From: Streptomyces sp. T12
GTDB taxonomy: Bacteria; Actinomycetota; Actinomycetes; Streptomycetales; Streptomycetaceae
DNA length: 64,000 nucleotides
Reading direction: 5' to 3'
Assembly: GCF_028736035.1 (NCBI RefSeq)
Contig: NZ_CP117866.1
Location: 9,775,001-9,839,000 of the forward strand
The notes below the pieces were generated by a model, which saw nothing but the letters and a program-made list of their open reading frames with translations, was not told the origin of the DNA and did no database searches. Shown one piece after another: positions 48,990 through 58,054 of this stretch (the stretch's first letter is position 1; each line of letters begins with the position of its first letter). A program made the translations under genes and the position numbers.

Positions 48990-50414
48990 TCAACGACTCT
49001 GTGCCGTCGCCGAGTCGGCGGTGTCCACCGACTCGTCCTGATCGTGCGGCTCACCTGTCGCCGCCGGTGGCTCGGCCGTTCCGGGCCGTGCGTGCCGACG
49101 TGTGGCCAGGGTCCAGGCGGTGGCGGCGAGTGCTGTCACCGTGAGGGCGGCAAGCATCGGCGTGGTGTGGGATCCGGCGCTGTCGGCTGCCCGGGCGATG
49201 GGGTTGGGCAGACCGAGGCGGTCGGCCAGCCAGCCGAGCGCCGCCGTGCCGGTGAGCAGGGCGCCGACCAGTCGCAGCATGGGCTGGATGCGCAGGCGGG
49301 CGAGGACCAGCAGCGAGGGCAGTGCCAGGCAGACCAGCAGGAGCTGGACCAGCTCGATGCCGAGGTTGAAGCCGAGAAGACTGGTCACGAGCTGTCCGGT
49401 GGACAGGTGCATCTCGGCCAGGACGAAGGAGAACGCCATGCCGTGACCGAGCCCGAAGACCCCGGCCACGAGTGCCTCACGGCCGGGGAACAGCGGGCGG
49501 ATCGCGTGGACGGCGCCGATGAGGATACTCAGCGCGATGAACGCCTCGACCGGCCAGCCCGGGATGTCCAGGCGGCCGAGCGCGGTCGCGGCCAGCGCGA
49601 CGGAGTGCCCGACGGTGAAGGCGAGCGTGATGCGGCCGATCCGGGCGAGCGCGGACCGCGCGCCCACCAGCCCGCTCCACCGTCCTGCGGTGGCCGCGAG
49701 CGGCGCGGGCAGGAGCAGGATCAGCAGGAAGAGCAGATGGTCGGTGCCGGTGAGGATGTGGTCGCCGCCCAGCTTCACCATGGCGAGGAAGCCGCGCCAG
49801 GCGCTGCCTTCGCCGAGGTCGACCTTCAGGGCCGGGACCTTCATGGTCCGGGTGTCGACCCGGATGGTGCCGACCTGGGTGGCGCCCGCGTCGTCGACCT
49901 GCCCGGCGACCCAGTCCTGACGTACCGTCACCAGGGCTGTGTGTGTGATGACTTGATGCACGATGACGTCGTAGTCGAAGGTGAAGTGCCGTACGTCGGC
50001 GCCGGTCGGCGGGGTGAGCACGGCCTCGGCGATCAGCTCGCGGTAGGGGCCGGTGGAGGTCTGCTCGGTGCTGCTGAGGCTCAGGTCGCCGACGCTGATC
50101 TGCCAGGCTCTGCCCTCGGTGGTGGCCGGGTGGATGTGCCGGCCGAGGTAGGTCCGGATGGCCTTGGCCCTTTTGGACAACGTGGCCTCGGTGGTGTCGC
50201 TCAGGTCGATCCCGCTGGCCCGGGAGAAGTCGTCGGTCGGCAGTTCCAGCCGTGCGCTCACCGACGCCTGGTACACATCGAGTTCCACCACGGAGTGCGG
50301 CATCGGATGCGCGGCGGCCGGCGACGCCCCGAGGAGGAGCGCCGCCGGTACCGCGATCGCGATCCCGGCCACCAGACGCAGTGCTGTGGTCAGCCAGTTT
50401 CGCGGTCCGGTCAT
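48990..50414 (-). CDS. HupE/UreJ-type membrane protein
   Basis: A 474-residue protein. The signal peptide ends ASPAAAHPMPHS. An extracytoplasmic domain of about 200 residues is followed by seven or so membrane segments. GGDHILTGTDHLLFLLILLL carries the His/Asp motif of the HupE_UreJ_2 family, and VFGLGHGMAFSFVLAEMHLS another His pair. Family members are thought to move nickel or other metals. ATG 50414 overlaps the stop of the DUF3500 gene by 4 bases (ATGA), so the two form an operon. Confidence 0.88.
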   Translation of the reverse strand: MTGPRNWLTTALRLVAGIAIAVPAALLLGASPAAAHPMPHSVVELDVYQASVSARLELPTDDFSRASGIDLSDTTEATLSKRAKAIRTYLGRHIHPATTEGRAWQISVGDLSLSSTEQTSTGPYRELIAEAVLTPPTGADVRHFTFDYDVIVHQVITHTALVTVRQDWVAGQVDDAGATQVGTIRVDTRTMKVPALKVDLGEGSAWRGFLAMVKLGGDHILTGTDHLLFLLILLLPAPLAATAGRWSGLVGARSALARIGRITLAFTVGHSVALAATALGRLDIPGWPVEAFIALSILIGAVHAIRPLFPGREALVAGVFGLGHGMAFSFVLAEMHLSTGQLVTSLLGFNLGIELVQLLLVCLALPSLLVLARLRIQPMLRLVGALLTGTAALGWLADRLGLPNPIARAADSAGSHTTPMLAALTVTALAATAWTLATRRHARPGTAEPPAATGEPHDQDESVDTADSATAQSR

Positions 50415-51664
50415 GAGAAGGAGAACTCGCTGCCGTAGTCGCGGGTGTGGTCCCGGTACACGGTGTGGTAGTGGACCTTGTCCCGGTAGACGAAGCCGTT
50501 CTGGCAGACGAACTCGATCCACACGCTCGGGCCGTCGATGCGGACGTAGTCGCCCTGGGTGTCCAGGCCCGTACCGCCGGAGTATCCGACGTAGGTCTGG
50601 TTCAGCTCACGCGCGTACGTCTTCATGAGCTTCTTCGCGGTGGCGTCGTCCACGCCCGCGACCCAGGGGTGGATCGCCGCCAGGACCAGCTTCTGCTGCT
50701 TGGGCGACAGCTCGCTGGCCCTGATGCCCTCCTTGGTCTCCGGGAACTGGCCGTCCTCGCCCGGGCCGAGCAGCACGTCGCTGAACGACTCGGACAGCTT
50801 GGCGGTGGCCAGCTGCTCGGTGCTCAGGCTGCTGGTCAGCTTCAGCAGGCCGTCGCGGAAGTTCGCCAGCGGCGCGTAGGTGGTGCCGTCGTCCGCGGTC
50901 CAGCTGGTGGGCTCCACGCCGGTGAAGAACGGGCTTGCGCCGGAGACCTTGCCGTCCTTGTAGGTGATGTTCACGGCGAGGTGGTGGCCGCCGAAGTGCA
51001 GCTGCCAGGTGCCGTCGACCGACGGGGTGCCCAGGAACGCCAGGAAGTAGATGTCGCTGCCGTACCCGCCGCCCGCGCCGCCGCCTGTGCCGCCGGACGG
51101 CGGGGCTCCCGTCGGGGCGTCACTGGGCGTGGTGCTCGGGTCCGCCGAGGCGTCGCTCGATGCGCTGGCCGTCGGCGCGGCAGGCCCGGAGCCGGAGCTC
51201 TCCGCCGCGGCCAGCTGGTCGTCGGCCAGGAGGGTCTGCAGGACGTGCTCGTAGCCGGTGTCCTTGCCGGTCCCCAGGGCCACCTTCAGCACGTTCTTCA
51301 GGGCGGCCAGCTGCACCTCGCTCAGCGAGCCGGTCTGGATGCCGGGCCGGCAGGACCCGCCGCACGGCAGGTTCGACCAGGCGGTCGCGTTCTCCTGGCT
51401 GAAGTCCAGCAGTGTCTCCGCCTGCTGGTCGGAGTCCAGCGTGTTCAAGAACGTGTTGGCCGCGCTGACCACGGCCGCGACGCCGTTGGCCTTCTTGTTG
51501 ACCGGGTAGTGCACACCCGTAGCCGACTTCTGTGCGTCGCCGGTGGTCGTCGCGGCGTTGGCCGCCACGAACCCGCCCCCGACGAGGACCGCACCGGCGG
51601 CCACGCCGGCTATGACTCGCCAAGTCCGTCGGTTACGGGCCCGACTTGTTCTCTGCTTGCTCAT
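50411..51664 (-). CDS. DUF3500 secreted protein
   Basis: A 417-residue protein with an N-terminal membrane or signal helix (VIAGVAAGAVLVGGGFVAAN) and a Ser/Pro/Gly-rich linker near residues 165-210. The linker splits the DUF3500 domain: TAWSNLPCGGSCRPG before it and YFLAFLGTPSVDGTWQLHFGGHH after it. The function is unknown; conserved His and Cys residues hint at metal or haem chemistry. ATG 51664 is preceded by AGGGAG. Coupled to the HupE-like gene. Confidence 0.85.
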   Translation of the reverse strand: MSKQRTSRARNRRTWRVIAGVAAGAVLVGGGFVAANAATTTGDAQKSATGVHYPVNKKANGVAAVVSAANTFLNTLDSDQQAETLLDFSQENATAWSNLPCGGSCRPGIQTGSLSEVQLAALKNVLKVALGTGKDTGYEHVLQTLLADDQLAAAESSGSGPAAPTASASSDASADPSTTPSDAPTGAPPSGGTGGGAGGGYGSDIYFLAFLGTPSVDGTWQLHFGGHHLAVNITYKDGKVSGASPFFTGVEPTSWTADDGTTYAPLANFRDGLLKLTSSLSTEQLATAKLSESFSDVLLGPGEDGQFPETKEGIRASELSPKQQKLVLAAIHPWVAGVDDATAKKLMKTYARELNQTYVGYSGGTGLDTQGDYVRIDGPSVWIEFVCQNGFVYRDKVHYHTVYRDHTRDYGSEFSFS

Positions 51665-51749
51665 GAACACTCCCTGAAGACAAGGGTGGGGGGACGTTGC
51701 GCCGACTCTGCGGGCGGCGGCGTCCAGAACACGCGCGCGCTGGATGAGA

Positions 51750-51779
51750 GAACTATCAGCAATATTGTTGACAGCTCAA
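51750..51779 (-). promoter_or_regulatory. Promoter with palindromic operator for DUF3500-HupE
   Basis: Minus-strand TTGAGC (51779-51774) and TAGTTC (51755-51750) are 18 bases apart. The spacer holds TCAGCAATATTGTTGA (51756-51771), a 16-base near-palindrome with 14 matching bases. It lies 86-115 bases before the DUF3500 start. An unknown repressor would block this promoter. The rest of 51665-51966 shows no gene. Confidence 0.6.
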
Positions 51780-51966
51780 CGCGCGGGCCTCCGCGCCTGT
51801 CCCGATTGGGCGGCGGTCACCCCGTATGCGGGAAATATGCTGTGCTCATTGACAGGTTGCTCTCAGCGCGGCTTCAGCCGCCGAAACGGGCGCGCGTCAC
51901 GACAAGGCCGCCGTCCCGGCAAAGCCGGCGTAGGCGGCGAGGGGCGAGGGCCGGCTCCCCCTGCTC

Positions 51967-52750
51967 TCAGCCCTGGACGGCGGAGCTGGCCACGCCTTGG
52001 ACGAGCCAGCGCTGGAAGAAGGCGAAGACCATCAGGACGGGCAGGACGAGCAGGACGCCGAAGGCGAGGATCTGGCCCCGGTCGGGGGGGCTGCTGGCCC
52101 TGAAAGACGCTGATCTCCAGGGGGAGGGGGCGCACCGAGGGGTCGGACACCATCAGGACCGGCCACAGGAAGGAGCCCCACTGGATGAGGAAGGTGAGGA
52201 TCGCGACCGAGGCGAACACCGGCTTCGACATCGGGACGATGATCGCGAAGAAGGTGCGCCAGGGTCTGGCGCCGTCCAGCCGGGCGGCTTCCTCGATGCT
52301 CTCCGGGATCCTCCGGAAGAACGTGTTGCGCCGGCCGTTGAACATGTGGAAGAGCGGGACGGCCACCGACTCGAACGGGATCAGCATCAGCAGCAGGACG
52401 AGGGTGAAGACGGCTTCCCGGCCGCGCCACTTCAGCCGCGACAGGCCGTAAGCCGCCATCGAGTTGACGAACAGTCCGCCCGTCACCACCACGAACGCCA
52501 GCAGCACCGAGACGCCCATGAACTGCCAGAAGCAGCCGGTGCTGTCGGAGTTCAGACTGTCGAGCACGGCGGAGTAGTTGTCGAACGGCAGACGGGTGGG
52601 CAGAAAACCGGACAGTCCGTTCAGGACCTCGTCGGACGGCTTGAGGCTGCCCAGGAAGAGATGGAGGACGGGCAGGACGAAGACGAACGCCAGGACGCTC
52701 AGGACGGTGTAGTCGAGGACGCGGCGGACGGGGGTGCGGGTCATGGCCAT
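51967..52750 (-). pseudogene. Degraded sugar ABC permease, MalG type
   Basis: It starts normally (MAMTRTPVRRVLDYTVLSVL) and keeps the EAA loop (PESIEEAARLDGARPWRTFF). About 25-30 residues just before that loop are missing (FHMFNGRRNTFFRRIPE). Near 52085 a run of seven G shifts the frame; the proper ending, ILAFGVLLVLPVLMVFAFFQ to the stop at 51967, is in another frame. It is probably non-functional. Confidence 0.78.
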
Positions 52751-52755
52751 GGATG

Positions 52756-53245
52756 TCAGTCCTCGTTCTCGGGCCGGACGACGTGGCGCTGGACGATCGT
52801 CAGGACGAGGACGATCAGGAAGAAGACGATCAGGAAGAAGACGATCAGGAAGAAGACGATCAGGAAGAAGGCGACGGTGATCGCGGACGCCTGACCGATG
52901 TTGTTCTGGTCGAAGGCGGTGGTGACGGCCTGGTACATCACCGTGCGGGTGGCGTCCTCGGCCAGGCCTCCGTCGTGGATGAGGATGTGCACCTGGTCGA
53001 AGATCCGGAAGGACATCACTGATGTCAGCAGCGCGACGAAGACCGGCGTGCCGCGGATGCCGGGCAGGGTGACATGCCGGAACTGCTGCCGGCGGTTCGC
53101 GCGGTCCAGCTCGGCGGCCTCGTACAGCTCACCGGGGATCTGAAGGCGCCCCAGTTGCCGAAACTCACGGCGTTCAGCAGGGAGTTGACCATGCCCTGCT
53201 CGCTGCGGGCCAGGATCAGGCGCCAGATCACGGCGACCAGCGTCG
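52756..53245 (-). pseudogene. Degraded sugar ABC permease, MalF type
   Basis: Only the second half remains: ILARSEQGMVNSLLNAVSFG in one frame, then IPGELYEAAELDRANRRQQF (EAA loop) in another. About 30 residues between them and the whole N-terminus are gone. The end is stretched by a FFLIV repeat in the last helix. It precedes the MalG-type pseudogene by 5 bases, so this is a decayed second importer. No binding-protein gene is left. Confidence 0.75.
52811..52870 (-). repeat. 15-base tandem repeat, four perfect copies
   Basis: ACGATCAGGAAGAAG is repeated four times without change. On the coding (minus) strand it gives FFLIV four times, lengthening the final transmembrane helix of the degraded permease. 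Confidence 0.9.
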
Positions 53246-53289
53246 CGATTGGCCGTGACGGTGCCGCAGCCGACGGACGGCACAGCGCG

Positions 53290-53660
53290 GCACTTCCAGC
53301 GCAGTGCCAGAGGGCCGGGCTGTCGGACGTTCCCCTGGTCGACCGCGGCGGGGGCGGCTACCTCCTGACCAGCGCGGTGCCGAAGCACGCGGCCCGGATG
53401 CGGCGGCTGGTGGTGTGGAGCGCGTTCGTGCCGAACGACGGCTGGGTCGCTGATCGCGGCCTGGCCGCCGCACTACGGCGAGATGCCCCTCGCGTCGACG
53501 GCAGCCTCCGGGCGACGACACGCTGACGCCGCCGGAGGTGTGGCAGCAGGCCTTCCGGCAGGATGCGGACGAGGGGGCCCGGCGCATCATCGACCTGTGG
53601 CGCATGGATTCCGGGGCCCGGGAGGACCCGGCGGCGAGGGGTGTCGGCCGGATACCCGCA
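53290..53660 (+). pseudogene. Alpha/beta-hydrolase remnant with frameshifts
   Basis: Frame one reads LSDVPLVDRGGGGYLLTSAV and RRLVVWSAFVPNDGW; frame two WPPHYGEMPLA; frame three GDDTLTPPEVWQQAFRQDAD. Together these follow the order of esterase-type alpha/beta hydrolases. The nucleophile elbow (normally GHSYGG) has decayed to DRGGGG. It is dead. Confidence 0.7.
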
Positions 53661-53722
53661 CGGTGTGCCGGGGTACCCGGCCCAGGACCGTCGTCGGCCC
53701 GGCCGGTGGCTCGAGCGTGCCG

Positions 53723-55015
53723 TCAGGCGAGCGTGACCTCGACCGGCAGCTTCTTGATGCCGTTGACGAAGTTCGAGCGGACGCGCGGCACGTCGCCGGC
53801 CAGGCGGATGTCGGCGATCCGCGGGATCAGTTCCTCGAACATGATGCGGATCTCGGTGCGAGCGAGCAGGTTGCCCAGGCACAGGTGGGGGCTGCCCTTG
53901 CCGAAGGTGACGTGGTCGTTGCTCCGGCGGGCCACGTCGAAGTCGTACGGGTTGCCGAAGACCTCCTCGTCGCGGTTGCCGGAGGCATACCACATGACGA
54001 CCTTGTCGCCCTCCTTGATCCGCTTGCCCCCGAGTTCGACGTCCTGGGTCGCGGTGCGGCGGAAGTGGTAGACGGGGGAGGCCCAGCGCAGGAACTCCTC
54101 GACCGCCGTGGGGATCAGAGAGGGGTCGTCCTTGAGGCGGGCCAGTTGCTCGGGGTGCTGGAGGAGGGCCAGCATGGAGTGGGAGATGGTGTGCCGGGTG
54201 GTCTCGTTGCCGGCCACCACCAGGAGCAGGAAGTAGTTGTCGAAGTCCTGCGCGGACAGCGGGATGCCGTCGCGGGGGGTGGTGTTGACGAGCTTGGACA
54301 CCAGGTCGGTGCCGTCGCCGCCGCGCCGCTGCCGGGCCAGCTCCCGGCCGTACTCGAAGACCTCCAGCGAGGCGGGGGAGCGGAAGGGCAGATCGCGGTA
54401 CTTCTCGCTCTCGGCGCTGTGCAGGAGCACGTCGGCGTAGTCGGGGTCGGTGTTGCCGATGATCCGGTTGCCCCAGTCGATGAGCTGTTGGTTGTCCTCG
54501 GGCGGTACGTCGAGGAGCCGGGCCAGCACGTTGATGGGGAAGTCCGCGGAGACCTCCTTGACGAAGTCGAACGTGCCCTTCGCCAGGGCCGCGTCCAGGG
54601 TCCTGGCGGTCAGGCCGCGCAGGAAGTCGGTGTAGCTGTTGATGACCCCGGCGCCGAACTGGCGCTGGATGACGCTGCGCAGGGCTCGGTGGCGGACGCC
54701 GTCCAGCTCCAGGATCGAGGCGCGTTTGCGGATCTGGTCCTCGTCCACCTCTTCCAGGTTCACGAACTTGGTGGAGGTGAAAGTCTCGGCGTCCCGGTCG
54801 ACACGTGCGATGTCCGCGTGCCGGGTCACCGCCCAGAAGCCGGAGTTGGGGGCCTGCTCGGGCTGCCAGTGCACCGGGTCCTCGTGGCGCAGCGTGTGGA
54901 ACATCCGCCAGGGGGTGATCCCGTCGGTGAAGTTGTCCAGGTCGGCGAGATCGACCTGCGCCAGCGGCAGCGGCTCGCGCACATCGGCGGCGGAGAGGTG
55001 GGTCGGGGTGGTCAT
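53723..55015 (-). CDS. Cytochrome P450
   Basis: A 430-residue soluble bacterial P450. The I-helix AGNETT is at 268-273 and the K-helix ExxR at Glu307-Arg310. The haem loop FGKGSPHLCLG has Cys379 as iron ligand; the extra residue before His matches the GPHxCLG type of several mycobacterial P450s. It lies 17 bases after the glutamine-synthetase-like gene in the same operon. The divergent operon opens with ferredoxin and ferredoxin reductase, its probable electron partners. The substrate is likely the amine or aromatic compound handled by the cluster. ATG 55015 has GAGGAG. Confidence 0.94.
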   Translation of the reverse strand: MTTPTHLSAADVREPLPLAQVDLADLDNFTDGITPWRMFHTLRHEDPVHWQPEQAPNSGFWAVTRHADIARVDRDAETFTSTKFVNLEEVDEDQIRKRASILELDGVRHRALRSVIQRQFGAGVINSYTDFLRGLTARTLDAALAKGTFDFVKEVSADFPINVLARLLDVPPEDNQQLIDWGNRIIGNTDPDYADVLLHSAESEKYRDLPFRSPASLEVFEYGRELARQRRGGDGTDLVSKLVNTTPRDGIPLSAQDFDNYFLLLVVAGNETTRHTISHSMLALLQHPEQLARLKDDPSLIPTAVEEFLRWASPVYHFRRTATQDVELGGKRIKEGDKVVMWYASGNRDEEVFGNPYDFDVARRSNDHVTFGKGSPHLCLGNLLARTEIRIMFEELIPRIADIRLAGDVPRVRSNFVNGIKKLPVEVTLA

Positions 55016-55032
55016 GGTCGGGCTCCTCGGCG

Positions 55033-56382
55033 TCACAGGTGGTAGGCGTACTCGTTGAACTCCCAGTCGGTGACGTGCCGTTGGAAGCGTTCGACCTCGT
55101 TGCGCTTGTAGGTGAGGTAGGAGGTGGTGAAGTCCTTCCCGAGCAGCCCGGCCAGGTCGGTGTCGGCCTCCAGGGCGTCGAGCGCGGTGGGCAGGTCCAT
55201 CGGCAGCACGGCCGCCTTGGCGGGGTCGTAGCCGTAGCCCTCCAGAGGGGCGGGGGGTTCCTCTCCGGCGAGGACGCCCAGGAGCGCGGCGGCGGCGGTG
55301 GCGGCGACGGCCAGGTAGGGGTTGGCGCTCGCGTCCCCGAGGCGCAGTTCCAGCCGGGCGCCGGAGCCCCGCTCGGGCGGGACGCGGACCATCGTGCTCC
55401 GGTTGTCCAGGCCCCAGTCGATCAGCCAGGGGGCGAGCGTGTCGGGGCCGAAGCGCTTGTAGGAGTTCACCGTCGGGTTGAGCAGTGCCGCCAGGGCGGG
55501 TGCGTGGGCCAGTACGCCCGCGATCGCGTGCCGGGCGGTGGCCGACAGGCCGTGGGTGCCGTTGGGGTCGTCGAAGGTGTTGCGGCCGTCGGGGCCGGTG
55601 CAGGAGAGGTGCAGGTGGAAGCCGGAGCCGCCGGCGTCGTTGAAGGGTTTCGCCATGAAGGTGGCGAGCCTGCCCTCACGCCGGGCCAGCTCCTTGATCG
55701 CGGCCTTGAAGCGGAACGCCCGGTCGGCGGCCGAGAGGGCTTCGGAGTGGAGCAGGTTGATCTCGAACTGTCCGCCGTCGAACTCGTGGTTCCCGCTCAC
55801 CACGCCGAGGCCCAGGCCGTGGACGTGCCGAAGGGTGCGCAGCAGGTGGTTGTCGGGGTCGGCGCGCAGGCCGGCCGTGTAGACGACGCCGGGGTCGGCG
55901 CCGTAGCGCTGCCAGCCGCCCGCCGGATCCGGGTCGCACAGGAAGTACTCCAGCTCGGGTCCGACGATCGGGCTCAGTCCGTTCTCCTCGCACCGGCCGA
56001 GGACCGAGCGCAGCAGATCGCGCGGTGACTCGGGGGCCGGAACCCCGGTGGCCGGGTCGACGACGTCGGCGAGACAGGCGGCGACGCCGGGCTCCCAGGG
56101 GAGCCTGGTCAGGGTGGACAGGTCCGGCCGTACGCAGATGTCCGGCAGGCCGGCGTCGAGGCCGCCGCCGACCGGGACCACGTCACCCTGGGGACTGGTG
56201 TGGTAGACGGCACGGCAGAAGGCGAGGCCGTGTTCCACGGCCCGGGGCAGCGCCTCGACCAGCACGTCCCGGGCCCGGTCCGTGCCGATCAGGTCGGGAT
56301 ACGTCACCCGCACCACGTCGATGCCGTCGGCGGTGAGCCGCTCCATGTGGCGGCGGACTTCTGACAGGTCTTGAGCGCTCAC
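55033..56382 (-). CDS. Glutamine-synthetase-like gamma-glutamyl ligase
   Basis: A 449-residue protein of GS fold. Motifs include VGPELEYFL, GNHEFDGGQFEINL, FNDAGGSGFHLHLS, NSYKRFGPD and ERGSGARLELRLGDASANPY. It lacks the adenylylation Tyr loop of GlnA and groups with GlnA3/GlnA4, PuuA and IpuC-like enzymes that add glutamate to amines. Here it probably gamma-glutamylates an amine substrate or toxic intermediate. GTG 56382 has GAGGAG. First gene of the minus arm, controlled from the operator-bearing promoter. Confidence 0.88.
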   Translation of the reverse strand: MSAQDLSEVRRHMERLTADGIDVVRVTYPDLIGTDRARDVLVEALPRAVEHGLAFCRAVYHTSPQGDVVPVGGGLDAGLPDICVRPDLSTLTRLPWEPGVAACLADVVDPATGVPAPESPRDLLRSVLGRCEENGLSPIVGPELEYFLCDPDPAGGWQRYGADPGVVYTAGLRADPDNHLLRTLRHVHGLGLGVVSGNHEFDGGQFEINLLHSEALSAADRAFRFKAAIKELARREGRLATFMAKPFNDAGGSGFHLHLSCTGPDGRNTFDDPNGTHGLSATARHAIAGVLAHAPALAALLNPTVNSYKRFGPDTLAPWLIDWGLDNRSTMVRVPPERGSGARLELRLGDASANPYLAVAATAAAALLGVLAGEEPPAPLEGYGYDPAKAAVLPMDLPTALDALEADTDLAGLLGKDFTTSYLTYKRNEVERFQRHVTDWEFNEYAYHL

Positions 56383-56438
56383 CGTTGTCTCCTCGGGCGG
56401 CTGTGGGGACATCTTCCGGACCGTCGGTCCGGCAGTCA

Positions 56439-56478
56439 TTTGAAGCCAAACGGTATGGAGAGGGTGACTCTCCCGCAA
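56439..56478 (-). promoter_or_regulatory. Promoter and operator for the GS-like/P450 operon
   Basis: Minus-strand TTGCGG (56478-56473) and TACCGT (56455-56450) are 17 bases apart. TTTGAAGCCAAACG (plus-strand reading, 56439-56452) overlaps the -10 box. The same sequence is at the divergent promoter and a variant at the permease gene. Confidence 0.65.
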
Positions 56479-56515
56479 GGGGGTGAGGCCAAGAATTTAT
56501 CCATCCGGATAGGTA

Positions 56516-56560
56516 TTGACCAGAGGGTGGGGTCTACCTATCTTGTTTGAAGCCAAACGA
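56516..56560 (+). promoter_or_regulatory. Promoter and operator for the ferredoxin operon
   Basis: TTGACC (56516-56521), 17 bases, TATCTT (56539-56544), then at once GTTTGAAGCCAAACGA (56545-56560), whose core GTTTG-AAGC-CAAAC is a perfect 5-base inverted repeat. A protein bound here would cover the start site. It lies 80-125 bases before the ferredoxin ATG. Confidence 0.72.
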
Positions 56561-56639
56561 GTTCGGGGTGCGGTCTCCCCTGTGATCACCGCACCCCTTT
56601 GCCTCCCCCTTCGTTCCCGCACCTTCAGGAGGACCGGCC

Positions 56640-56828
56640 ATGAAGGTCGTCGTCGACATGAACAAGTGCCAGGACCACGGCCAGTGCGTCTTCGCGGCCC
56701 CGGACGTCTTCTCCATGGACGACACCGGGCACCTGCTCTACGTCTCCGACCCCGACGACGCACTGCGCGACGAGGTCGAGGAGGCCGCCGACGTGTGTCC
56801 GTTGCAGGCCATCCGGATCGAGGGCTGA
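56640..56828 (+). CDS. Small ferredoxin, P450 partner type
   Basis: A 62-residue ferredoxin with CQDHGQC and a later CP (DVCPLQAIRI). The second Cys of the usual 4Fe-4S motif is replaced by His, the pattern of [3Fe-4S]-type ferredoxins that serve P450s in actinobacteria. ATG 56640 has AGGAGG. First gene of the plus arm, five bases before the reductase gene. Confidence 0.93.
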   Translation: MKVVVDMNKCQDHGQCVFAAPDVFSMDDTGHLLYVSDPDDALRDEVEEAADVCPLQAIRIEG

Positions 56829-56833
56829 GCCCC

Positions 56834-58042
56834 ATGACCGCAACGATCGTCGTCGCGGGCGGCTCGATGGGCGGGCTGCGGGCCGCCGAGCAACTGCGTG
56901 CGGCGGGTTGGACCGGGGCCGTCACCGTCGTCGGCGACGAGCCCCACATGCCCTACAACAGGCCTCCCCTGTCCAAGGAGGTCCTGGCCGGCAAGGCTCC
57001 CTTCGAGTCGCTCGCCTTCACCCCGAGGGCGGCCGCCGCCGACGTGGAATGGCGGCTCGGCACGAAGGTCGTCTCCGCCCGGCTCGCCGAGCGGACCGTC
57101 ACACTCGACGACGGCTCGACGCTGTCGTACGACGGTCTCGTCGTCGCCACCGGCATGCGCCCCCGGCGTCTGCGCTGCCCCGGCCCGCTCACCGGCCGTC
57201 ACACGGTCCGCTCCCTCGCCGACGCCCAGGGACTGCGGGACGAGCTCACCCGTCCCGACGCGCGCGTGGTCGTGGTGGGTGCCGGGTTCATCGGCTGCGA
57301 AGTCGCCGCCACGGCCGTAGGGCTGGGCGTGCGTGAGGTGACCGTCGTCGATCCGCTGCCCCTGCCCATGGCCGGACCGCTCGGCGAACTGCTCGGCCGG
57401 GCGTTGCTGCGACGGCACGAGGAGCGCGGGGTGCGCTTCCGGCTCGGCACCTCGGTCGCCGGATTCGAGGGCGAGGACCGGGTCACCGGGGTCGTCCTGG
57501 GTGACGGCGGCGTGCTGCCCGCCGATGTGGTGGTCGAGTCGGTCGGCTCGGTCGCCAACGTCGAGTGGCTGGCGGGCAACGACCTCGACCTGTCCGACGG
57601 AGTGCTCACCTGCGGGCGGTTGCGGGTCGGCGGTAGGCCGGAGGTGGTCGCCGTCGGCGATGTCGCCCGCTTCCCCAACGCCCGCTACGACGCCGTGCCC
57701 CGCCGGGTCGAACACTGGTCGATCCCGACCGATACCGCCAAGCACGCGGCGAAGACCCTCGCCGCCCATCTCGCCGGTGCCGAGACCGACCCGGCGCCCT
57801 TCGCGCCCCTGCCCACCTTCTGGAGCGACCAGCACGACTTCCGGTTGCAGTCCTTCGGAGCGCCGGCGCTCGGCCTCGACGACGTCCGAGTGCTCGACGG
57901 CGACCCGTCGGGAGACGTCCTGGTCGGCTACCACACCGGCGGCCTACTGGTCGGTGTCGTCGCGCTCGGCGGCCAGGCCGCCGCGATGGGCGCCGCCCGC
58001 TACCGCGCCCAGCTGCTGAAGCAGCCCGCCCTCACCGCGTAA
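56834..58042 (+). CDS. NAD(P)H:ferredoxin reductase
   Basis: A 402-residue two-dinucleotide-domain flavoprotein. FAD motif VVAGGSMGGLRAAEQL, EPHMPYNRPPLSK, NAD motif VVVGAGFIGCEVA, and VAVGDVARFPN. It should pass electrons from NAD(P)H through the ferredoxin to the P450 at 53723. The middle residue of the first glycine motif is Ser, still typical of this group. Confidence 0.92.
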   Translation: MTATIVVAGGSMGGLRAAEQLRAAGWTGAVTVVGDEPHMPYNRPPLSKEVLAGKAPFESLAFTPRAAAADVEWRLGTKVVSARLAERTVTLDDGSTLSYDGLVVATGMRPRRLRCPGPLTGRHTVRSLADAQGLRDELTRPDARVVVVGAGFIGCEVAATAVGLGVREVTVVDPLPLPMAGPLGELLGRALLRRHEERGVRFRLGTSVAGFEGEDRVTGVVLGDGGVLPADVVVESVGSVANVEWLAGNDLDLSDGVLTCGRLRVGGRPEVVAVGDVARFPNARYDAVPRRVEHWSIPTDTAKHAAKTLAAHLAGAETDPAPFAPLPTFWSDQHDFRLQSFGAPALGLDDVRVLDGDPSGDVLVGYHTGGLLVGVVALGGQAAAMGAARYRAQLLKQPALTA

Positions 58043-58054
58043 GGAACCTCCGTC

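Noticed and set aside
53842..53890. Abnormal haem loop in the P450
   Set aside because: The extra residue before His in FGKGSPHLCLG is normal for GPHxCLG-type actinobacterial P450s, so the enzyme is not considered defective.
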